DNA of 64,000 bases, from NCBI RefSeq assembly GCF_002250625.1, contig NZ_NMVQ01000001.1, positions 372,001 to 436,000 on the forward strand, read 5' to 3'. The position numbers were made by a program, and so were the translations under genes. The notes under the pieces were generated by a model. It did not search any database, was not told where the DNA came from, and saw only the letters and a list, made by a program, of their open reading frames with translations. Within the stretch, counting starts at the first letter, position 1, and every line of letters begins with the position of its first letter. Origin of the DNA: Enemella dayhoffiae (lineage in GTDB: Bacteria > Actinomycetota > Actinomycetes > Propionibacteriales > Propionibacteriaceae). Positions 45,221-52,953 of this stretch are shown one piece after another.

Positions 45221-46887
45221 TCATGGGGTTCCTGTCGGGGTGTGGTGATGAGCCTCGGCGGGGGCCGGGGTGGGGTCGGGTTGGCGACGGCGCAGGAGCT
45301 CGTCGTAGGCGGTGACGGTGGGCAGAGGTCGGGTGTCCTCGGGCAGGTGCGCGATGACCTGGTGCGGGTCGGTGAGGCGTCGGGGTGGCAGGTTCACGAC
45401 CATCCCGCCCCTGGTGGGGGCAGCTGGGGCGGGTGTGTGGGTGGTGGCGTGGCGGCGGGCTTCGACGGCGACGACATCGGGGCTGATCGCACCGACCGAC
45501 AGGGCTGAGGTGATGCCGGCGATCACGACATCGGTTGGGAGGGATCGGTGGAGCAAGAGCACGTCGATCAACGCTTGGGTGCCGGCGACATCGCCGTTGG
45601 TCTTGCGGGCGGCGGCCCAGAACGCGTCATGGGCCGCGGTGAATGCTCCGGCGGCGCGGGCCTGGGCGAAGGCTGTGGAGCCGGGGAACGCGCCGGGCTT
45701 GTGCCGTAGGACTTCGAGGTAGTGGTCCAGCTCGACCCGGGTCACGCCACGGGTGCCGAGGCGGGGGTGGGTGGCGACGACGCTGCGGCCTCGAACACGA
45801 CCACGCACGAGGCCCGAAGGGACACGCGGACACGTTGGCCGATCAGGTGCGCGGGGACGGAGTACTTGACCATGCGGACGGTGATCAGGGCGGAGCGGTC
45901 GACGCGGGGGTGGAGGATCAGGCCGGGGTCGAAGTCGTCTGCTGGTAGGGGTGCCAGGTGTGGGAGTTCGGTGTGGTAGTACTGCCCGATCGTGTTGGCG
46001 TGGCCGGTGATGCGGCGGGTGTTGTCGTCGACTTCCCAGGCGCGGATCTTGTCGTTGAGTTCGTCCAGGGTGGCGACCTCGGGCATGGGGGCGAGGTGGT
46101 TTCTGCGGAACCATCCGACCTCGCCCTCGACGCCGCCTTTCTCGTGGGCGCCGTCGATGCCGGGCTGGCAGTAGAACGCGTCGAAGCCGTAGTGGCAGCG
46201 GAACAGTCCCCAGCGTTCGTTCTCCTCGCGGAGCCGGTCGCCGCCGTGGATGACCTGCACCACGGCGGAGGTGAGGTTGTCGTAGCGGATGTGGCGGGTC
46301 GGGATGCCGCCCAGGGCGTGGAAGGCCTCGATGTGGCCTTCGAGGAATACCTCCTGCCCGCCTGTCGGGTAGACGCGGTGAATGGCCTTGCCGGAGTGGG
46401 ACAGGCGGTAGACGAACATGAGGCACTTGGTCTTGACGCCGTCGAGGATGACGTAGACCTCGCCGAAGTCGACCTCCGCTTCGGCGCCGGGGGCGTGGTC
46501 CTGCGGCACCATCGCCTCCACCCGGCGGCCGGCCTCCAGGTCGATCTGCGCCCGCCGGATCCGGACGTAGTCCCGCACCGTGGAGTAGGACAGGTCGGTG
46601 GCGCCGTGCTCGTCGCGTAGCCGGGCCAGGATCCTGGTCGCGGTGTGACGCTGCTTGCGGGGCGCGGTCAGCTCATAGGTGAGCATCTCGTCGATGGCCG
46701 GCTTGTACGGGTCCAGGCGCGGTGCCGTGCGGACCGGCTTCTTGCGGGGTGGGGGTTCGGCCGCGGCGAGGGCCTGGCGGACGCTGCGGCGGTGGACTCC
46801 GTGTTTGCGGGCGAGCTCGCGGATGGACAGGCCAGCGACTCGCGCGTCGTGGCGGATGTCGGCGTACAGCTGCACTCGTGACCCCAC
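45221..46887 (-). pseudogene. istA: IS21-family transposase IstA, frameshifted near the C-terminus
   Basis: The corrected product is 555 residues. It has an N-terminal helix-turn-helix (SIRELARKHGVHRRSVRQAL), an rve integrase core with acidic residues Asp140 (EVDFGEV), Asp203 (RYDNLTS) and Glu254 (GGVEGEVGWFRRN), and a C-terminal part ending PTGTP. The frame breaks near 45789: one more G in the minus-strand GGC run would give FEGRSVVATHP. The uncorrected frame still gives a 381-residue product with the entire catalytic core. The GTG at 46887 is used as start. It lies directly inside the right terminal repeats. Confidence 0.88.
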
Positions 46888-46944
46888 CTTGGCTCCCTTG
46901 CCCTCGCGACCGGTTCCCAGTGATGGGGACCAGCGTGAAGGGGT

Positions 46945-47035
46945 GGGGCCAGTTCAGACCGTCAACACCCCCGCAAGTCGCACGCGGGGCCAGATCAGGC
47001 CGTCACAACGGGGCCGAACCAAGCTGTCACAACCA
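46945..47035. repeat. Right terminal repeats of the element
   Basis: Three related units start GGGGCC: 46945-46968 (contains AGTTCAGACCGTCA), 46986-47009 (contains AGATCAGGCCGTCAC), and the tip 47010-47035 (contains GAACCAAGCTGTCAC). They are inverted relative to the left-end units, with GTCA and GGCCCC cores in common. Confidence 0.75.
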
Positions 47036-47041
47036 CCTGGT
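47036..47041. repeat. Right copy of 6-bp target duplication
   Basis: CCTGGT immediately after the element; matches 37452-37457 and keeps the codon phase of the DUF2207 gene. Confidence 0.8.
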
Positions 47042-47492
47042 CAAGCTGTACGAACCGCTGCTGCCGTACGCGCTGATCTTCGGGGTCGAGGAGACGTGGT
47101 CGCAGGTGATCGGGCAGCACGCCGACCTTGTGCCGGAGCATCGCGGGCTGCTGGACGACGTGCGGTTCGGCGACTTCGTGATGGCGGACATGGTGCACAC
47201 GATGTATCAGCCCGACCACTACGGCGGCTATGACAGTTTCTCCGGCACCCAGTCGCTGATGAGTACCCACGAGTCCGCGTCCGAGGGGTGGGACTCGTTC
47301 ACCGAGACGATCAGCGAGCTGGGCTCCTCCAGCAACGACGGCGAGGGCGGTGGCGGCTGGTTCGACGGTGGTGGCGGATCGAGCGGCAGCAGCTGGTCCA
47401 GCGGCGACTCCGGTGGCTGGTCCAGCGGCGGATCATTCGGCGGCGGCGACTCCGGTGGCGGCATGGGCGGTGGCGGCGGCGACAGTTGGTGA
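47042..47492 (+). pseudogene. DUF2207 membrane protein, 3' part
   Basis: This fragment continues the 35869 gene in phase: VKLYEPLLPYALIFGVEETWSQVIGQHADLVPEHRG, then a Ser/Thr-rich part and the Gly/Ser-rich tail (GGWFDGGGGSSG... GDSW) typical of DUF2207 ends. With the 5' part it gives 680 codons including the stop. On its own it has no start and is not expected to be translated. Confidence 0.93.
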
Positions 47493-47532
47493 CGCGGCGC
47501 GACTGAAACGAGACCGCGGCCCGGGGCCGCGC

Positions 47533-48474
47533 TCAGGCGGCCAGCAGGTGCAGCCAGACCGGACTCGGCAGCCGGTACGCCGGTTCGGGCAGCACTGTGG
47601 GCCGACCCGGGTCGGTGACGTCGAGGGCGAGCACCACATCGGAGTCGCGGCAGGCGACCAGCACCCGGTCGCCGATCAGCTTCAGGTGCTGCGGCCAGCG
47701 GCCGGGCACCTCGAGCTCGCCGACCAGCTCGGGCCGCTCCCCCAGCCGGATCACCCCCAGCGTCGCGTGCCCGCGGTTGGCGACCAGCACCAGGTCGCCG
47801 ACCAGCACCAGGTCGCCGACGTACGCCCCCTCCTCGGTGGCGGTGCTCGGCGTCACCGACTCCACCCGCCGCGCGGCCAGGTCGACCACCGCCAGCGCCG
47901 CGCCCAGCTCACCGCTCACCGCGACCCGGTCGCGGTCGATCGGCACGGCGTGCCGCGGGCCGACCCCGGCCGGCACGGCGATCCGTTCGACCCTCCCGTC
48001 GGCGCCGACCAGGTGCAGCACGTCGGCACCCAGGTCGGGCACCACGTTGCCGTGGACCGTGGGCAGCACCATGTGCGGGTGCACGGCGTCCAGCGGCCAG
48101 GTGCCGCGCAGCCGCGTCGCCGCAGCGTCGGTCAGCTCGACCAGCCCCACCGAGGCGCCGGAATAGTTGGCGACGGCCAGCACGTCCCGCGCCCCCTCGG
48201 GCAGAGCCGCCGCGCACGGCGTACCCCCGCCGCTCGGGGCGCGACCCAGCTCGACGAAGCCGTCGGGGTCGACGCGCAGCGAGACCACCTCGTCGGGCTG
48301 GTCCTCGGCGGTCCAGCGCAGCGCGTGCACGATCTCGCCGGCGCCGCGCGAGAGCCCGGCGATCCCGGTCTGGTGCCACTGGTTGATGGGGTACGCCCGG
48401 TCGTCGCGCCATTCGCACTGGATGATGCCGTGCTCCGGCCCGTCACCCTGGGACACGATCAGCAACTGCTCCAC
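47533..48474 (-). CDS. Beta-propeller lactonase-family protein
   Basis: The 313-residue protein is made of repeated blade-like strands, with motifs VLAVANYSGASVGLVEL, GPRHAVPIDRDRVAVSGE and VLVANRGHATLGVIRLG, as in the 6-phosphogluconolactonase-like (Pgl, seven-bladed propeller) family. No signal peptide is seen, so it is cytoplasmic. Substrate unproven. It follows the DUF2207 3' fragment on the opposite strand, and a hairpin lies after its start. Confidence 0.82.
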   Translation of the reverse strand: MEQLLIVSQGDGPEHGIIQCEWRDDRAYPINQWHQTGIAGLSRGAGEIVHALRWTAEDQPDEVVSLRVDPDGFVELGRAPSGGGTPCAAALPEGARDVLAVANYSGASVGLVELTDAAATRLRGTWPLDAVHPHMVLPTVHGNVVPDLGADVLHLVGADGRVERIAVPAGVGPRHAVPIDRDRVAVSGELGAALAVVDLAARRVESVTPSTATEEGAYVGDLVLVGDLVLVANRGHATLGVIRLGERPELVGELEVPGRWPQHLKLIGDRVLVACRDSDVVLALDVTDPGRPTVLPEPAYRLPSPVWLHLLAA

Positions 48475-48495
48475 CCCGGCACCCTAACCACCGAT

Positions 48496-48570
48496 CCGCT
48501 CACGCTTATCGCCTCCCTTCACGCTCCCCCAGTTGGGGACGCGTGAGCACGAAGCGATAAGCGTGAGCGG
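48496..48570. repeat. 17-bp perfect inverted repeat with inner dyad
   Basis: CCGCTCACGCTTATCGC (48496-48512) faces GCGATAAGCGTGAGCGG (48554-48570). A smaller CCCC...GGGG dyad lies inside. It occupies the divergent region of the lactonase and MFS genes, so it could be a shared operator or a cruciform element rather than a terminator. Confidence 0.8.
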
Positions 48571-48595
48571 GTTGGGGGTGGGGGTCGACTAGCCT

Positions 48596-49963
48596 GTGCG
48601 GGTGGAATTCGTACGCGGCCTGCGCCGTCTCTGGCGGCACCCGTTGTTCCGCCGTCTGGTCGCGGTGCGGATCGCCACCCAGGCCTCGGACGGGACGCTG
48701 CAGATCGGGATGGCGGCGTACGTGCTGTTCTCCCCGCAGCAGCAGCCCGACGCCGCCTCGATCGCGCTGGTGCTGGCGATCACCCTGCTGCCGTTCTCGA
48801 TCATCGGCCCGTTCGTGTCGCTGACCCTGGACCGCTGGAACCGCCGCCAGGTTGCGGTGGTGACCGATGTGATCCGGGTCGGGATCGCGCTGCTGCTCGG
48901 GGTGCTGGTGCTGAACCCGGAGCTGCGCGAGCACTGGACGATGTGGCTGTTCTATGCCGGCGTGCTGGTGGCGATGAGCCTGAACCGCTATCTGCTCGCC
49001 GGGTTGTCGGCGGCGTTGCAGCACACCGTGGACGAGGACGAATATCTGATCGCCTCCTCGGTGATGCCGACGATCGGCCCGGCCGGGGTGCTGGTCGGCG
49101 CCGCGGTGGCGTTCGGGATCCGCTTCGGCACCGGTGCGGTGCTGGAGAGCTATCAGGCCGACGCGCTGGTGTTCACCACCGCGGCCGCCGGCTTCGCGCT
49201 GACGGTCGTGCTCGCCCTGCGCATCCCGCGGCGAGCGCTCGGCCCCGACCTCGACTCGGCCGAGGCACAGACCACGCCGACCCGCGAGGTGCTGCAGGGG
49301 CTGGTACACGCCGTCGGGCACCTGCGCGAGCGCCGCCCGGCCGGGATCGGGCTGGTCACCATCGGCGTACAACGGGTGCTCTATGGGATGACCCAGGTCG
49401 CCACGATCCTGCTGTTCCGCAACTGGTTCCACCGGGTCGAGGAGGTGGACGCGGCGATGGCCGACATCGGAATGTGGGCGGGCGCGACCGGGGCCGGGTT
49501 CATCGCCTCGGCCGCCCTGGTCCCCCCGCTGGCCCGGCGGGTCGGCGTACGCCGCAGCATCGTCGTGGTGCTGGTCGCGGCCGGGGTGCTGCAGGTGCTG
49601 CCCGGGTCGATCTTCACCCTGTGGACGCTGGTCGCGGCCGGGTTCGGACTCGGGATCTGCTCGCAGTCGCTCAAGATCTGCGTGGACACGCTGGTGCAGG
49701 CGCACGTCGATGACGACTTCAAGGGGCGAGTGTTCACCCTCTATGACATGATCTTCAACGCCTGCTTCGTGCTCGCCGCCTGCCTGACCGCGCTGCTGCT
49801 GCCCGCCGACGGGCACACGCTGATCGGGTTCGTCGCCCTCGGCGTACTGCTCGCACTGACCGGGGTCGCCTTCTGGCTGCGTACGCACAAGATGGGCTCC
49901 CCCACCTTCGACCGTGGTACCGCGTTCGAGGAAGCATCCTCCGGAGCGTCCCGGGCCGGCTGA
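48596..49963 (+). CDS. MFS transporter
   Basis: The 455-residue protein has about twelve hydrophobic segments and an early loop with RWNRRQVAVVTD, the MFS loop motif. It starts with GTG; a second GTG follows two codons later. The cargo is unknown. The gene stands alone after the large inverted repeat. Confidence 0.85.
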   Translation: MRVEFVRGLRRLWRHPLFRRLVAVRIATQASDGTLQIGMAAYVLFSPQQQPDAASIALVLAITLLPFSIIGPFVSLTLDRWNRRQVAVVTDVIRVGIALLLGVLVLNPELREHWTMWLFYAGVLVAMSLNRYLLAGLSAALQHTVDEDEYLIASSVMPTIGPAGVLVGAAVAFGIRFGTGAVLESYQADALVFTTAAAGFALTVVLALRIPRRALGPDLDSAEAQTTPTREVLQGLVHAVGHLRERRPAGIGLVTIGVQRVLYGMTQVATILLFRNWFHRVEEVDAAMADIGMWAGATGAGFIASAALVPPLARRVGVRRSIVVVLVAAGVLQVLPGSIFTLWTLVAAGFGLGICSQSLKICVDTLVQAHVDDDFKGRVFTLYDMIFNACFVLAACLTALLLPADGHTLIGFVALGVLLALTGVAFWLRTHKMGSPTFDRGTAFEEASSGASRAG

Positions 49964-49991
49964 CCCCGAACGTGACCCCGACGCCCGCCCT

Positions 49992-50173
49992 GTGAGCGAG
50001 GAAACAGTGGAAGAACTCCTGCCGGAAGTGGTCGAGGCGTCACGCGAGGTGATCGAGGCCTGGCGCGGACGGATGCCGGACCTGCTGCCATCTGTCAGGT
50101 GCTCAGCCCCGGCCTGGAGAACTTCTCGATCGAACCGGCCGAGGCCCACCTGGCGGTCCTCGCCACCCTCTGA
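49992..50173 (+). pseudogene. Possible small acidic protein, frameshifted
   Basis: GTG 49992 starts MSEETVEELLPEVVEASREVIEAWRGRMPDLLP; after ~50092 the sensible sequence continues in another phase as CQVLSPGLENFSIEPAEAHLAVLATL. The 182-bp span is not a multiple of three. Both halves look coding but no family is recognised, so this may be a broken small gene or coincidence. Confidence 0.35.
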
Positions 50174-50234
50174 GGGGGAACCCCGAGCCGACCCTGACCG
50201 TCGGTCCGGAGAATCCTCACGAAAGGGGCCGACG

Positions 50235-50546
50235 ATGACACTCCACCTAGTCACCGAACATCCCACCCGCCCCGCCGGCGTGGTGATCACCGAACCGACC
50301 AGCGGGCTGACCTGCCGCTTCGACGCACGTGTCGCCGACCACCTGGTGTTCGAGGTGCGCAGCTGCTGCCGCTACACCGCAGACGACTTCCTGGGGGCGG
50401 CGATGCTGCAGCTCGCGGTCGCCGACTCCCCGATCCACTGGCGACTCCCGCACCAGGCCTGCACGAGCCGGGTCGAGGGCGTACTCAATGACTATGGGAT
50501 CGACCGGATCCTCATCGAGCACCCGACCCGGCCGATGGCCGCCTGA
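50235..50546 (+). CDS. Conserved hypothetical protein, 103 residues
   Basis: The ATG at 50235 follows GAAAGGGG and opens MTLHLVTEHPTRPAGVVITEPTSGLTCRFDARVADHLVFEVRSCC. It is small, single-domain and unassigned. A larger open frame runs in from upstream but has no conserved feel. It ends 4 bp before the YbjQ stop, convergently. Confidence 0.6.
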   Translation: MTLHLVTEHPTRPAGVVITEPTSGLTCRFDARVADHLVFEVRSCCRYTADDFLGAAMLQLAVADSPIHWRLPHQACTSRVEGVLNDYGIDRILIEHPTRPMAA

Positions 50547-50550
50547 ACTC

Positions 50551-51225
50551 CTAGTTGAGGTCGAGCCAGGAGTCCTCGGAGCCGGGGCGCTGCTGCTCCG
50601 GGGTCTGCGGCCGCTGACCCTGCTGGCCCTGCTGCCCCTGACCCTGCTGCGTCGCCTGCGGCCGCTGCTCCTGCCGTCGCTGCTGATCGGCCTGGTGCTG
50701 CTGCGGAGAATACCCGGGCGGTGAGGCCTGCGGGCGACGCTGATCCGACTCGGGGTCGCCCTGCGGGCGGTGCTGCGACTCGGCCTGCGGCCGGCTGCCC
50801 TCTCCCGGCTCGGCCTGGTGCTCCATCCGCGGCCAGTTGCCCGGACCGGGCTGGGCGGCGGCGGCCCGGGCGATCGACTGCGGGGTGGCCCCCGGCTCGC
50901 CCTCGCCCAACGGAACCGCGACCACGGCGGTGCCGTAGGCGCACACCTCGGTGAACGTCTGGGAGATCGACCCGGTGTCGAACCGCATCGCCACGATCGC
51001 GTTGCCGCCGCGCTGCACGCACTCCTGCCACATCCGGTTCATCACCTCGTTGCGGCTCTCGTAGACGATCTTGGTGAACTCCGGCATTTCGCCGCCACCG
51101 AGCGAACGGAAGCTCGCGGTGATGTTCGAGCCTATGTGGGCGCTGCGTACCGTCATCCCCATCACCTCACCGAGGACGGCCTCGATGCGATACCCCGGGA
51201 TCCCGTTGCTGGTCACGATGATCAT
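50551..51225 (-). CDS. YbjQ-family protein with long Gln/Pro-rich tail
   Basis: The 224-residue protein has a complete YbjQ (DUF74) domain in its first ~108 residues: TSNGIPGYRIEAVLGEVMGMTVRSAHIGSN, RNEVMNRMWQECVQRGGNAIVAMRFDT and YGTAVVAVPL. The remainder is a low-complexity Gln/Pro/Arg tail (QQGQGQQGQQGQRPQ) ending DSWLDLN, which is not usual for the family. YbjQ proteins form pentamers and a metal-binding role has been suggested. The ATG at 51225 is used. Confidence 0.88.
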   Translation of the reverse strand: MIIVTSNGIPGYRIEAVLGEVMGMTVRSAHIGSNITASFRSLGGGEMPEFTKIVYESRNEVMNRMWQECVQRGGNAIVAMRFDTGSISQTFTEVCAYGTAVVAVPLGEGEPGATPQSIARAAAAQPGPGNWPRMEHQAEPGEGSRPQAESQHRPQGDPESDQRRPQASPPGYSPQQHQADQQRRQEQRPQATQQGQGQQGQQGQRPQTPEQQRPGSEDSWLDLN

Positions 51226-51319
51226 GGGTGACAGTATTCCCACGCCCGGGGTCGCCGGGCACTCCGATCAGGTTCTTGGACAACACCGCCGACCAGTTCC
51301 TCGACCCGGGTCTGTTCCG

Positions 51320-52846
51320 CTAGTCGGCGCTTCGCTCGGCCCACCACTGCCGGAGCAGCTCGGTGGCGCGCTCCTCGCCGAGCGGGCCGTGCTCCATCCG
51401 CTGGTCGAGCAGGAACTGGTACGCCTGGCCCACCTCACGCGACGGTTTCAGGTCGAGGATCGCCATGATCTGCTGGCCGTTCAGGTCGGGCCGGATCGCC
51501 TCCAGCTCCTCCTGCTCGGCGAGCGCGGCGATCCGCTCCTCGAGATCGTCGTACGCCCGGCGCAGCCGGTTCGCCTTGCGCTGGTTGCGGGTCGTGCAGT
51601 CCGCCCGCGTGAGGATGTGCAGCCGCTCCAGTTGGTCTCCGGCATCGCGCACGTAGCGGCGTACCGCCGAATCGGTCCACCCCTTCGCCTCGTCGAACAG
51701 GCCGTCACCATAGCCGTGGAACCGCAGGTGCAGCTCGACCAGCTTGGCGATCGCCTTGATCTGATCGGCGGAGAACCGCAGCGCCTGCAGCCGCTTCTTG
51801 ACCAGCTTGGCGCCCACCACGTCGTGGTGGTGGAAGGTGACCTTGCCACCGTCGGTGAACCGGCGGGTGGCCGGCTTGCCGATGTCGTGCAGCAGCGCCG
51901 CAAGTCGGCCGATCAGGTCCGGTGCGTGCCCGCGGGCGCGCTCCAGGTCGATCGACTGCTTGAGCACCGTCAGCGAGTGCTCATAGACGTCCTTGTGCCG
52001 GTGGTGCTCGTCCACCTCCAGCCGCAGCGCGGGCAGTTCGGGCAGCACGTGCTCGGCCAGCCCCGACTCGACCAGCAGATTCAGCCCGGCCCGCGGCCGG
52101 TCGGTCAGCACCAGCTTGACCAGCTCGTCGCGGACCCGCTCGGCGGAGACGATCTTGATCCGCTCCGACATCGCCAGCATCGCGGTGATCACCTCGGGGG
52201 CCGGCACGAAGTGCTCCCCGTCCGGGCGGGTCAGCTGGGACAGGAACCGGACCGCGCGCAGCATCCGCAGCGGGTCGTCGGAGAAGGACTGCTCGGCCGT
52301 GGCCGGCGTACGCAGCACTCCGGCGGCCAGGTCGGCCAGGCCCTGATACGGGTCGACGAACGTGCGCCCGGGCAACTGGATCGCCATCGCGTTGACGGTG
52401 AAGTCGCGGCGGACCAGGTCGCCGTCGATGGTGTCACCGAAGGCGACCTCCGGCTTGCGGGAGTCCTCGCGATAGACGTCGGCGCGGAAGGTGGTCACCT
52501 CGACCAGCCATGGCTCGGCGTCGGGATCGCCGGCCACCGGCACCCGGGCGCCGATGGTGCCGAACTCCTTGCCGATGTCCCAGACCGCGGCACCCTTCAC
52601 CCCTCGGGTGAACTCGCGGAGCAGCCGCTCCACCTCGTCGGGGCGGGCGGAGGTGGTGAAGTCGAGGTCGTTGCCAAGCCGGCCCATCAGCGCGTCCCGG
52701 ACCGATCCGCCGACCAGATAGAGCTCGTGTCCGGCCGCGTCGAACAGCTCGCCGAGGCGGTCGGCCACGGGGGCGATCCGGAGCAGCTCGGCGAGCGCGT
52801 TGGTCTGGGCGGTGGTCAGCACACCGGGTTGCACATTGGCTGGCAC
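51320..52846 (-). CDS. pcnA: CCA tRNA nucleotidyltransferase
   Basis: The 508-residue protein has the nucleotidyltransferase-B fold (LYLVGGSVRDALMGRLGNDLDFTT, with catalytic Asp pair), the RRDFTVNAMA motif, and a C-terminal HD domain (LAALLHDIGKPATR, HHHDVVG). It adds or repairs the 3'-CCA of tRNA. The start is GTG. It lies divergent to DUF6049, the origin-region arrangement of mycobacteria, but without the Nudix gene present between them there. Confidence 0.95.
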   Translation of the reverse strand: MPANVQPGVLTTAQTNALAELLRIAPVADRLGELFDAAGHELYLVGGSVRDALMGRLGNDLDFTTSARPDEVERLLREFTRGVKGAAVWDIGKEFGTIGARVPVAGDPDAEPWLVEVTTFRADVYREDSRKPEVAFGDTIDGDLVRRDFTVNAMAIQLPGRTFVDPYQGLADLAAGVLRTPATAEQSFSDDPLRMLRAVRFLSQLTRPDGEHFVPAPEVITAMLAMSERIKIVSAERVRDELVKLVLTDRPRAGLNLLVESGLAEHVLPELPALRLEVDEHHRHKDVYEHSLTVLKQSIDLERARGHAPDLIGRLAALLHDIGKPATRRFTDGGKVTFHHHDVVGAKLVKKRLQALRFSADQIKAIAKLVELHLRFHGYGDGLFDEAKGWTDSAVRRYVRDAGDQLERLHILTRADCTTRNQRKANRLRRAYDDLEERIAALAEQEELEAIRPDLNGQQIMAILDLKPSREVGQAYQFLLDQRMEHGPLGEERATELLRQWWAERSAD

Positions 52847-52953
52847 GGTGGACGATTCTAACTGTCGGGTGCCCCGGTTGGCTCGCCGATGAGGGGCCGG
52901 GACCGTCGCCGCCTCCCGGGTGGGACTCCGGCCGCCTCTACGATGAACGGGTG

